A stretch of DNA of 5,614 nucleotides, taken from Methanothrix sp. GTDB taxonomy: Archaea; Halobacteriota; Methanosarcinia; Methanotrichales; Methanotrichaceae. Under the pieces are notes generated by a model. It did not search any database. It had not been told where the DNA came from and saw only the letters and a list, made by a program, of their open reading frames with translations. Each line of letters begins with the position of its first letter. Within the stretch, counting starts at the first letter, position 1. Positions 1-5,439 of this stretch are shown piece after piece. The stretch is taken from positions 1 through 5,614 of the forward strand of contig JAJRAX010000024.1 of the NCBI GenBank assembly GCA_028679775.1, written 5' to 3'. A program made the position numbers and the translations under genes.

Positions 1-111
1 TACAGGCAACTGACTTGTATTCCCGACCAAGCGAGTCTGAAGGTTAACGGTTAGGCAGAAATATGCATGAAATTAGATATAGTTGATCTACGCGGAGCGA
101 AAGTAATGAAA

Positions 112-168
112 GGGGTACGATTCATCCCATCCCCTGAAAGAGATGGGTCTTCTCTAACCCATTACCCC
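112..168. repeat. overlapping short dyads upstream of srp19
   Basis: Several short inverted repeats are packed here. GGGGTA (112-117) is complementary to TACCCC (163-168). Inside this pair, CCCATC (126-131) pairs with GATGGG (142-147), while ATGGGT (143-148) pairs with ACCCAT (157-162). The last two pairings share bases 143-147, so they cannot form together. As RNA this would be a switch-like leader; as DNA the dyads could be a binding site, because they lie directly upstream of the TATA-like box at 173. The stems are only 6 bp, so chance is possible. The rest of 1-204 holds nothing I can name; two same-strand frames close at 45-47 and 52-54 and could be the tail of an upstream gene. Confidence 0.3.
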
Positions 169-172
169 AACG

Positions 173-182
173 TTATAAATAT
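173..182 (+). promoter_or_regulatory. archaeal TATA box (box A) candidate for srp19
   Basis: TTATAAATAT is a good match to the archaeal box A and lies in a locally AT-rich patch after a C-rich stretch. Archaeal transcription normally starts about 25-27 bases downstream of the box centre, which here falls at about 203-205. The ATG chosen for srp19 is at 205. The message would therefore be leaderless or nearly so, which fits the lack of a strong ribosome binding site in front of that ATG. This is inferred from position and sequence only. Confidence 0.5.
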
Positions 183-204
183 GTTGAGCTTCAACCAAGG
201 ATCC

Positions 205-507
205 ATGCCCGAAAAGGACAAGCTTGTCATATGGCCAATCTATTTTGACGCCGCACTCTCTCGAAAGGACGGCAGGATGGTCAGTATTCAGGATGCCGTC
301 AACGATCCCAATCTGGACATGCTGATCACCGCAGCTCTCAAATCAGGCTTCAAGCCGGAGATCGAACGAGAGAAAAAGCACCCGAAGATCTGGCACCAGG
401 AAGATGCTTCAGGAAGAATCCTGATCTCCAGGAACGGCTCGAAATCCGTGGCCTTAAAGAAGATAGCCCTGTCCATGAAGTCGAAATATAAGAAGAAGGG
501 CCGCTGA
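205..507 (+). CDS. srp19: signal recognition particle 19 kDa protein SRP19
   Basis: SRP19 binds the tips of helices 6 and 8 of 7S RNA and prepares the RNA for SRP54, so that the particle can target nascent membrane and secreted proteins. The 100-residue product shows the family pattern: near the N-terminus KLVIWPIYFD, then SRKDGR with the conserved basic Gly-Arg pair, a central ExEREKKHPKIW-like stretch, and GRILISRNGSKS before a Lys-rich tail ending KYKKKGR. Archaeal members are usually about 90-105 residues and begin just before the VIWP strand, which is why ATG 205 is preferred. The frame stays open back to ATG 67, but those 46 extra residues look unlike SRP19, and a TATA-like box at 173-182 places transcription start at about the 205 codon. 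ATG 181 is a third option. The gene is followed at once by an oligo-T tract, so it may be monocistronic. Confidence 0.88.
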   Translation: MPEKDKLVIWPIYFDAALSRKDGRMVSIQDAVNDPNLDMLITAALKSGFKPEIEREKKHPKIWHQEDASGRILISRNGSKSVALKKIALSMKSKYKKKGR

Positions 508-514
508 GTTAAGG

Positions 515-521
515 TTTTTTT
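515..521 (+). terminator. oligo-T transcription terminator candidate for srp19
   Basis: Seven consecutive T residues lie 7 bases after the srp19 stop codon. Archaeal RNA polymerase terminates at U-runs on the non-template strand without needing a hairpin, so this is a plausible end for the srp19 transcript. Support is composition and position only. Confidence 0.45.
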
Positions 522-523
522 CG

Positions 524-577
524 AGCGTCAAGATGCCTGATCATCGGATGGATAAGTTGATTAAAGACAATGACGCT
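524..577. repeat. inverted repeat between srp19 and the DUF211 gene
   Basis: AGCGTCA (524-530) is the exact reverse complement of TGACGCT (571-577), with a G-T pair extending it by one base. The 40-base interval contains the palindrome TGATCA. The dyad fills most of the gap between the srp19 oligo-T tract and the DUF211 start. It could be an operator for the DUF211 gene or a long-range RNA stem. A single 7-bp match over this distance is weak evidence. Confidence 0.25.
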
Positions 578-618
578 TAAAGCCAAATGATCGAGAAATG
601 CACCAGAGATATGGTCAC

Positions 619-912
619 ATGAATACGATGGTTAGACGTTTGGTTCTGGATGTTTTAAAGCCGCATTTGCCTACGATCTTGGATCTGGCCACAGCTCTCG
701 CCAAGGTGTCTGGGGTTACAGGAGTCAACCTGAGCCTGGATGAGGTGGACCAGCAGACGGAATCGGTCAAGGCGACCATCCAGGGTGAGAATATCGATTA
801 CGATGGTGTGGAAGACGTGATCAAGAACTTCGGGGCTGCGATACACAGCATCGATGAGGTTGTCGTGGGAAGAGAGATCGTCAAAGAGTACGAGACACTG
901 CAGGAACGCTGA
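619..912 (+). CDS. DUF211 family protein (MTH889-like)
   Basis: This small conserved archaeal protein has no assigned biochemical role; the family has a compact ferredoxin-like alpha/beta fold. From ATG 619 the product is 97 residues. It shows the hallmark block RRLVLDVLKPH at residues 6-16, GVTGVNLSLDEVD around 32-44, a TESVKATIQGENIDYD strand-turn region at about 47-62, and AAIHSIDEVVVG at 73-84. These blocks cover nearly the full length of a typical 95-residue member. The start is uncertain: ATG 598 (104 residues), 619 and 628 are all in frame. 619 is chosen because known members carry about five residues before the RRLVLD strand. There is no signal peptide or membrane segment. The gene is flanked by an oligo-T tract and dyad upstream and by a hairpin right after its stop, so it is probably transcribed on its own. 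Confidence 0.85.
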   Translation: MNTMVRRLVLDVLKPHLPTILDLATALAKVSGVTGVNLSLDEVDQQTESVKATIQGENIDYDGVEDVIKNFGAAIHSIDEVVVGREIVKEYETLQER

Positions 913-913
913 T

Positions 914-947
914 TGCCTGCATCTGTCTGATTATAGAAAAGCAGGCA
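914..947 (+). terminator. hairpin just after the DUF211 stop codon
   Basis: TGCCTGC (914-920) pairs perfectly with GCAGGCA (941-947) around a 20-base loop containing TTATAGAAAA. It starts two bases after the stop codon. It may be a 3'-end stabilising or termination structure, but no long T-tract follows, so the terminator label is tentative. Confidence 0.3.
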
Positions 948-956
948 GAAGACCCG

Positions 957-981
957 CTTCCTTCAGGAGCATGGGAGGAAG
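957..981. repeat. short inverted repeat CTTCCT/AGGAAG
   Basis: CTTCCT (957-962) is complementary to AGGAAG (976-981) across a 13-base loop. It is the second of three dyads in the 913-1138 gap. At 6 bp it is weak and is listed mainly to document that gap. Confidence 0.2.
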
Positions 982-999
982 TCACTTTTAACAGAATAC

Positions 1000-1017
1000 C
1001 CCGATGCTTGCATCGGG
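1000..1017. repeat. perfect near-palindromic hairpin in the 913-1138 gap
   Basis: CCCGATGC (1000-1007) and GCATCGGG (1010-1017) are exact reverse complements separated by only TT. As RNA they would form at least a 7-bp GC-rich stem with a four-base loop. As DNA they form a near-palindrome able to bind a dimeric regulator. The hairpin lies 88 bases after the DUF211 stop and 25 bases before a candidate small ORF. It could be a terminator, a small-RNA stem or a dispersed palindromic repeat. Confidence 0.45.
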
Positions 1018-1041
1018 ATAAAGTGCATGAGGATTCAACTT

Positions 1042-1110
1042 ATGTTTGGATCAGCTAGCATGGTTCTGCTTTCATGCGGCTGCGCCATGCAGAAAAAAGG
1101 CAATGCTTAA
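1042..1110 (+). CDS. candidate 22-residue Cys-Gly-Cys peptide
   Basis: A 22-codon ORF starts at ATG 1042 and stops at TAA 1108-1110. It has a Shine-Dalgarno-like TGAGGAT at 1028-1034, nine bases from GAGG to the ATG, which is better than in front of several neighbours. The product has an MFGSASMVLLS start, a Cys-Gly-Cys motif at residues 12-14, then AMQKKGNA. LLSC resembles a lipobox, but no basic N-terminal region precedes it. I recognise no family. A short peptide with closely spaced Cys could in principle be a precursor for the radical SAM enzyme encoded 3 kb downstream, but nothing in the sequence shows that. An ORF this short can easily occur by chance. Confidence 0.22.
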   Translation: MFGSASMVLLSCGCAMQKKGNA

Positions 1111-1138
1111 TACCATAGCCTGGATCTAAAGAAGACGC

Positions 1139-1771
1139 ATGATTGACCTGCACACTCATACTACTTTCAGCGATGGCGAGCTGATTCCTTCCGAGCTCGT
1201 GCGCCGGGCCGAGGTCCTGGGATACACGGCCATAGGCATAACCGATCATGTGGATTATACCAATATCGAGCACATCCTGTCTTGCCTATCACGGATCAAG
1301 TACCTGAAAGGGTTGCTCGATATGCAGGTGCTTGTGGGGGCCGAGCTGACCCATGTTCCGCCTGCCAAGATCGGGCCGCTGGCCGCGTTCGCTCGAAAGC
1401 TCGGTGCGGAGATCGTGGTGGTCCACGGCGAGACACCGGTTGAGCCGGTCTGTCCCGGCACAAACCGGGCGGCTATTGAGGCAAGGGTGGACATCTTGGC
1501 CCATCCCGGTTTCATCACTCTGGGAGAGGCAGAACTCGCTTACGAGAATAACGTCTGCCTTGAGATCACATCGCGTTCCGGGCACAATATCACCAACGGC
1601 CATGTTGTGAGGATGGCAAAACTCGCAGGAGCCAAGATGGTTGTGGATACAGACAGCCATGCACCGGGAGACCTCATCAGAAGCGAGCGTGCTATTGAGA
1701 TCGCTATGGGTGCTGGCTTGTCCCTGGAAGAGGCATCTGACGTGGTTGAGAAGCACGCTATCATCCGATGA
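1139..1771 (+). CDS. PHP-domain metal-dependent phosphoesterase (histidinol-phosphatase-like)
   Basis: The 210-residue protein is essentially one PHP domain, a metal-dependent hydrolase fold that cleaves phosphate esters with two or three bound metal ions. Candidate metal ligands are all present: H5, H7 and D12 in LHTHTTFSDG; D36-H37 in ITDHVDY; E69 in VGAEL; H96 in VVVHGE; H122 in LAHPGF; and D172 and H174 in TDSHAPGD. Length matches the short archaeal proteins often annotated as histidinol phosphate phosphatase domain proteins. No histidine biosynthesis gene is nearby, so the substrate is open. ATG 1139 puts the first motif at residue 5, as usual for the family. No clear ribosome binding site precedes it, so it may be leaderless; a weak TTAATA at 1107-1112 is at about the right distance. 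The next gene starts 33 bases downstream. Confidence 0.85.
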   Translation: MIDLHTHTTFSDGELIPSELVRRAEVLGYTAIGITDHVDYTNIEHILSCLSRIKYLKGLLDMQVLVGAELTHVPPAKIGPLAAFARKLGAEIVVVHGETPVEPVCPGTNRAAIEARVDILAHPGFITLGEAELAYENNVCLEITSRSGHNITNGHVVRMAKLAGAKMVVDTDSHAPGDLIRSERAIEIAMGAGLSLEEASDVVEKHAIIR

Positions 1772-1804
1772 AATCAACTCAAAGGGGCTGAATAGATAGA
1801 CATA

Positions 1805-2188
1805 GTGGCAATCGATATTTCGGGTCGGCATGAGGTCGAGGGCAGATACAAAATGATATGTGCTGTCGTCTCCGCCCGCATATCACCCAATTTTATCGAG
1901 AAGATTTACTGCGTGAGACAGATACCTCGCGAGGCCGAAGCGTTAGATATCAATATTGTAGCCGATTTTATAAGCGCTGCGTGCATGTGCCTTCCCGGAA
2001 CGATAGTCGCAGAATCTGGGGACTTTTATAACCTGGAGACCTGGAGGGTGAAAAGCATTCTGGGCAGGGACTTCAAGTATCCTGAGACAATTGCGGAAAG
2101 GACTGCGATAGAAATGGCTCATCATATCTCGGTGGCAGGACGAAGGCTTATCATGGATCGCGAGAGAAGAGATAATCAAGATGGATGA
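1805..2188 (+). CDS. DUF2209-like conserved archaeal protein (GTG start)
   Basis: A 127-residue protein that resembles the DUF2209 family of methanogens and relatives; function unknown. The N-terminus AIDISGRHEVEGRYKMICAV forms a predicted beta-hairpin with an early Asp (D4). It is followed by a segment with C60 and C62 close together (AACMCLPGTIV), an acidic stretch ESGDFYNLETW, and a basic, charged C-terminal helix. An early strand with an acidic residue recalls RNase H-like folds, but that is only a thought. The start is GTG: the next in-frame ATG, 16 codons in, would remove the conserved first strand. GGGG at 1784-1787 is rather far upstream to be a ribosome binding site. The last 8 bases overlap the hflX start, so the two genes are probably translationally coupled. 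Confidence 0.75.
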   Translation: MAIDISGRHEVEGRYKMICAVVSARISPNFIEKIYCVRQIPREAEALDINIVADFISAACMCLPGTIVAESGDFYNLETWRVKSILGRDFKYPETIAERTAIEMAHHISVAGRRLIMDRERRDNQDG

Positions 2189-3422
2189 AGAAAAGACCGC
2201 TGTCCTGCTGATAAGGGAAAACCCGAGCAAATCCCCGGACCCCTACAGGATCAACGAATTGAGGGGCCTGGCGGCAGCAGCCGGGTATAAGGTATTGGCC
2301 GAGATACTCCAGCGCAGGGGCAGAGACCAACGTTTTCAGATGGGAAGAGGAAAGATCGAAGAGGCACTGAGCTATCATCCCCAGAAGCTGATTTTTTATA
2401 ATGCACTCAGCCCCAATCAGGTATACAACATCCGTTGCGAGTATTCCGCTCAGGTGCTGGACAGGTTCAACCTCATTTTAGAGATATTCTCATCTCGTGC
2501 CTCCAGCCGCGAGGCAAAGCTGCAGGTAGAGCTGGCCAGACTCAGCTATGATGCGCCACAGGTGAAAAACGCCCTCGCCCTGAAGAAGAGAGGCGAGCAG
2601 CCGGGATTTCGTGGCGCTGGCGCTTATGAGCAGTCCATGTATCACGACATCCGGGGACGAATGGCCAAGATCCGGTTGGAGCTTGAGTGTGTCCAGAGCA
2701 TGGGAGAGGACAGACGGCAGAAGAGAAGAGAACAGGGCTTTGATCTGGTGGCTCTCGCCGGCTACACCAACGCCGGCAAATCCACTCTTATGAACTCCCT
2801 TACCGGCTCCGAGGTGGTGGCCAAGGACCAGCCGTTTACCACCCTCTCGCCCACAACCCGGGCTCTGGAGGTTTTTGGCAGAAAGGTGCTGCTCACCGAT
2901 ACGGTAGGATTCATCGACGACCTGCCCCACTTTCTCATCAAGGCCTTTCGCTCGACCTTATCCGAGATATCTGAGGCCGATTTAGTGCTGCTCGTGGCAG
3001 ACATCAGCGATCCCATCGATCTCCTGCGCCGCAAGCTGATAGCATCTCACAAGGCTCTCTGGGACTGCGAGGTCACAGCTCCAATTGTGACCATTCTCAA
3101 CAAGGCGGACCGGCTGGATGAGATGGAAGCCTCTCTCAAAGTCGAGAGCATCAAGGACCTGGCTCCTTATCCGGTCCTGGCGTCAGCAGTCACAGGCCAG
3201 GGTCTGGGAGTGCTTGAGGAGTGCTTGTCCCAACGTTTGCAGCCGCTCAAGGAGTACGAGATCAGTCTGCCTTACACCAGTGAGGGTCTGTCAGAATTGT
3301 CCCGGCTCTACGAGACGACCGAGCTCTTAACAGTCAGCTATGAGAAGGAGCTGATTGTGAGACTGCGAGGACGGGAGGAGACCATAGCGAAAGCCGGGCT
3401 TTCGGGAGCGCGGCTGCGGTGA
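2181..3422 (+). CDS. hflX: GTPase HflX, archaeal type
   Basis: HflX is a GTPase that binds the large ribosomal subunit; bacterial members rescue or split stalled ribosomes, mainly under stress. The 413-residue protein has the N-terminal HflX domain (about 1-110), with the glycine motif QMGRGKIEE at 53-61, and a helical linker. The G domain has all motifs: P-loop GYTNAGKST (194-202), TTLSPTT switch I (220-226), DTVGF (240-244), NKAD (307-310) and SAVTG (335-339). A small C-terminal domain follows. The linker carries GEQPGFRGAGAYE (138-150) rather than the bacterial GPGETQ-type motif, as in archaeal HflX. ATG 2181 overlaps the end of the upstream gene by 8 bases (ATGGATGA) and no strong ribosome binding site is seen, which favours translational coupling. 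The UPF0280 gene follows after 15 bases. Confidence 0.93.
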   Translation: MDEEKTAVLLIRENPSKSPDPYRINELRGLAAAAGYKVLAEILQRRGRDQRFQMGRGKIEEALSYHPQKLIFYNALSPNQVYNIRCEYSAQVLDRFNLILEIFSSRASSREAKLQVELARLSYDAPQVKNALALKKRGEQPGFRGAGAYEQSMYHDIRGRMAKIRLELECVQSMGEDRRQKRREQGFDLVALAGYTNAGKSTLMNSLTGSEVVAKDQPFTTLSPTTRALEVFGRKVLLTDTVGFIDDLPHFLIKAFRSTLSEISEADLVLLVADISDPIDLLRRKLIASHKALWDCEVTAPIVTILNKADRLDEMEASLKVESIKDLAPYPVLASAVTGQGLGVLEECLSQRLQPLKEYEISLPYTSEGLSELSRLYETTELLTVSYEKELIVRLRGREETIAKAGLSGARLR

Positions 3423-3437
3423 CATCTGGATGCGGCC

Positions 3438-4169
3438 ATGTCAGATATGCCTGAAATTTTGCGGGAGCACTTCGAGCTCAAAGAGACAATTGTCACAATA
3501 TTCGCTAGGGAAGCCGGGCAGATTGATGCCGCCAAAAACTCCATTCGAGAGGAGCGTGCAGTTCTCGAAAATTTTATTCGAACTGATCCATTCTTTCAGA
3601 TAACTCTCGAGCCCTATTCTCTCCTGGAAGAGGGAGCACCTTTAATCGTCCGGAAGATGATAGCCGCAAGCGCTGTCTTTGGAATCGGGCCAATGGCAGC
3701 GGTTGCAGGGGCCATCGCTGGGTCTGCAGTAGATGCCATGATAAAGGAGGGCGCAACATACGCAGTGGTTGACAACGGCGGAGACATCTGCATCTTAAAC
3801 GATCAGCCAATGACTGTGGGAATTTACGCTGGAAGCTCGCCCATTAGGGATCTGGCCTTTTTGATCGATTCCCGGAGAAAGCCTCTGGGAATATGCACCA
3901 GCTCCGGAACTGTGGGGCCGTCCATCTCCTTTGGCTGGGCGGATGCAGCCGTGGTGGTGTCCCAGGACGTGGCACTGGCGGACGCTGCTGCCACAGCTCT
4001 TGGAAACTGCGTGACGGCTACGGGGCCACTTGCCGAGTGCTTCTCGGCAATCGATCGACCTGGAATCGATGGCGCTATGGTCATCCGGGGCAAGCAGATG
4101 GCCATGTGGAAGGAGTTGCCGGCAATGCGGCGCGCCCATGTCGGTTCGGATAGGATAACCCGAGGATAG
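3438..4169 (+). CDS. UPF0280 family protein (ApbE-like fold)
   Basis: A 243-residue protein of the UPF0280 family, distantly related to ApbE (FAD:protein FMN transferase) but of unknown activity. Family signatures are clear: FGIGPMAAVAGAIA (81-94), VVDNGGDI (110-117, compare NLGGDI in ApbE), LGICTSSGTVGPSISFGWAD (150-169) and ADAAATALGN (181-190). The HxIDPxTG-like segment of true ApbE enzymes is not apparent. There is no signal peptide or lipobox, unlike many bacterial ApbE proteins, so it is likely cytoplasmic. ATG 3438 is used; ATG 3447 is three codons in. GGTGA at 3418-3422, which includes the hflX stop, could serve as a distant ribosome binding site. The gene is 15 bases after hflX and 31 before the radical SAM gene. 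It contains a perfect 8-bp hairpin at 4030-4050. Confidence 0.87.
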   Translation: MSDMPEILREHFELKETIVTIFAREAGQIDAAKNSIREERAVLENFIRTDPFFQITLEPYSLLEEGAPLIVRKMIAASAVFGIGPMAAVAGAIAGSAVDAMIKEGATYAVVDNGGDICILNDQPMTVGIYAGSSPIRDLAFLIDSRRKPLGICTSSGTVGPSISFGWADAAVVVSQDVALADAAATALGNCVTATGPLAECFSAIDRPGIDGAMVIRGKQMAMWKELPAMRRAHVGSDRITRG

Positions 4170-4184
4170 AACTTTTGTAGTAAT

Positions 4185-4192
4185 AGGAAGGG
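4185..4192 (+). promoter_or_regulatory. ribosome binding site of the radical SAM gene
   Basis: AGGAAGGG lies 8 bases before ATG 4201 and resembles the archaeal Shine-Dalgarno AGGAGG. It supports ATG 4201 over the in-frame ATG at 4225, and is the clearest ribosome binding site among the named genes here. Confidence 0.55.
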
Positions 4193-4200
4193 CGAAAATT

Positions 4201-5385
4201 ATGAGACAAAATACGAGACCGAAGATGAGACAGAAGAGGCCTTTTCACGTCATGATCATACCCACACTGGGCTGTCCATCCAAATGCGCTTACTGCTGGA
4301 GTTCGGAGGTCGGCTCGCCAATCATGAGCATAGATACCGTAAAGGATATCGTCTCCTGGCTCAAGGACTTCAGGGACGATCCTGTCACATTCACATTTCA
4401 CGGGGGCGAACCACTCCTGGCAGGGGCCGACTTCTACCGCCAGGCTCTGCCGATGCTCTCCGGCGATCTCGCCCACATCGAGCCAAACTTCGCCCTCCAG
4501 ACAAACCTCTGGAAGCTGACGCCTGAACTGGCAGACGTTCTCGCCCAGTACAACATTCCCATCGGATCGAGCCTTGATGGCCCTCAGGAGCTGAACGACC
4601 TGCAGAGGTCGGAGGGCTACTACGATCGGACCATGAATGGATACAAGCTGGCTCTTGAGCACGGCCTGCAGGTCCAGTTCATTTGCACCTTTACATCTCA
4701 CTCAGTTCAGTTCAAGGAAGATATATTCAAATTTTTTATGGACAACCATCTTACCCTCAAGCTTCACCCGGCTTTGCCGTCTCTCCGGAGCGACGAGCCT
4801 GAGAGGTGGGCTCTTCCTCCTGAGAAGTACGGCGAGCTTCTGGTCTATCTGCTGGACAGGTACCTTGAGAACATGGGAAAAATTGAGGTCCGAAACATAA
4901 ACGACTATGCTCGATGCGTCTTCACCGGCAGGGGAACCGTCTGCACATTCGTTGACTGCATGGAGAACACCTTTGCAGTGGGCCCGGACGGCAGCATCTA
5001 TCCATGTTATCGTTTCGTAGGGATGCCGGAGTACGTCATGGGCAACGTCCGGGATCATCCTAGCCAGAAGGATCTCGCCGAATCGGCGGCTGGTGTGCGC
5101 ATGCGCGCCTTCAAGGAGTTTGTGGATAAAGAATGCAAAGGCTGCAAGCACATCCGATACTGCCGGGGCGGTTGTCCCTACAATGCCATAGCTCCCACAA
5201 ACGGTGTGATCATGGGCGTCGATCCACATTGCCCGGCATACAAGCGGATCTTCGATGAGATCGCAGACAGGTTCAACCAGGAGATGATGGGCTCTCTCGG
5301 CCTGGAGATGGGGGCATCGGCGAGGCCAGCAGTGGGCAATAAGCCGGCAATCATGCCGCTCGTCCGGAAGCTGGCGTCGAATTAA
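4201..5385 (+). CDS. radical SAM/SPASM peptide- or protein-modifying enzyme (Mhun_1560-like)
   Basis: A 394-residue radical SAM enzyme. The SAM-binding [4Fe-4S] motif is C25-x3-C29-x2-C32 (GCPSKCAYC), followed by the GGEPLL SAM-contact motif at 68-73 and SLDGP at 124-128. The C-terminal SPASM region has C248, C253, C269, C312, C315, C321, C325 and C344, enough for two auxiliary [4Fe-4S] clusters, with GPDGSIYPCYRF (261-272) and CRGGCPYNA (321-329). Cysteine spacings closely track anaerobic sulfatase maturases, but the residue after C269 is Tyr where those enzymes have their catalytic Asp, so sulfatase maturation is unlikely. Overall it resembles the methanogen family annotated as putative peptide-modifying radical SAM enzyme, Mhun_1560 type. 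The product is presumably a cross-linked or otherwise modified peptide or protein, in the anaerobic cytoplasm. About 45 residues follow the SPASM domain. It is the last gene of the run, 31 bases after UPF0280; substrate unknown. Confidence 0.87.
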   Translation: MRQNTRPKMRQKRPFHVMIIPTLGCPSKCAYCWSSEVGSPIMSIDTVKDIVSWLKDFRDDPVTFTFHGGEPLLAGADFYRQALPMLSGDLAHIEPNFALQTNLWKLTPELADVLAQYNIPIGSSLDGPQELNDLQRSEGYYDRTMNGYKLALEHGLQVQFICTFTSHSVQFKEDIFKFFMDNHLTLKLHPALPSLRSDEPERWALPPEKYGELLVYLLDRYLENMGKIEVRNINDYARCVFTGRGTVCTFVDCMENTFAVGPDGSIYPCYRFVGMPEYVMGNVRDHPSQKDLAESAAGVRMRAFKEFVDKECKGCKHIRYCRGGCPYNAIAPTNGVIMGVDPHCPAYKRIFDEIADRFNQEMMGSLGLEMGASARPAVGNKPAIMPLVRKLASN

Positions 5386-5395
5386 GCGGGGGATA

Positions 5396-5432
5396 ACCTC
5401 TGGTTAGCCATATTTCCACCCAAAACAGAGGT
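5396..5432. terminator. dyad between convergent genes
   Basis: ACCTCTG (5396-5402) is the exact reverse complement of CAGAGGT (5426-5432) across a 23-base loop. It sits in the 54-base gap between the radical SAM stop (5385) and the stop of the minus-strand gene (5440). Its position suits a shared, bidirectional 3'-end structure. No long T-run accompanies it on either strand, apart from a TTTT on the minus strand at 5422-5425. Confidence 0.35.
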
Positions 5433-5439
5433 CCGGCAA

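Noticed and set aside
1..66. possible tRNA 3' end or upstream gene tail at the left edge
   Set aside because: There is no T-arm GGTTCRANTCC sequence or acceptor stem, and two short frames closing at 47 and 54 are equally plausible tails, so none can be called.
533..580. 15-codon ORF between srp19 and the DUF211 gene
   Set aside because: It has no ribosome binding site and no motif, and it lies within the 524-577 inverted repeat; chance is the simplest explanation.
913..1138. C/D box small RNA
   Set aside because: CTGA elements occur at 909-912 and 927-930 and an ATGAGGA resembling box C at 1027-1033, but their order and spacing do not make a C/D unit.
1289..1831. 180-codon open frame on the minus strand
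   Set aside because: It lies almost wholly antisense to the PHP gene, whose catalytic motifs are intact; the product is rich in His and Cys with no recognisable domain, as expected for a shadow frame.
4081..4701. 206-codon open frame on the minus strand
   Set aside because: It is antisense to the end of UPF0280 and the start of the radical SAM gene, crosses their boundary, and shows no family motif.
4702..5229. 175-codon open frame on the minus strand
   Set aside because: It is antisense to the SPASM half of the radical SAM gene, where the sense frame has conserved cysteines at family spacing.
4201..5385. annotation as anaerobic sulfatase-maturating enzyme
   Set aside because: Cysteine spacing fits, but the catalytic Asp expected after the third SPASM cysteine is replaced by Tyr, and no sulfatase gene is present.
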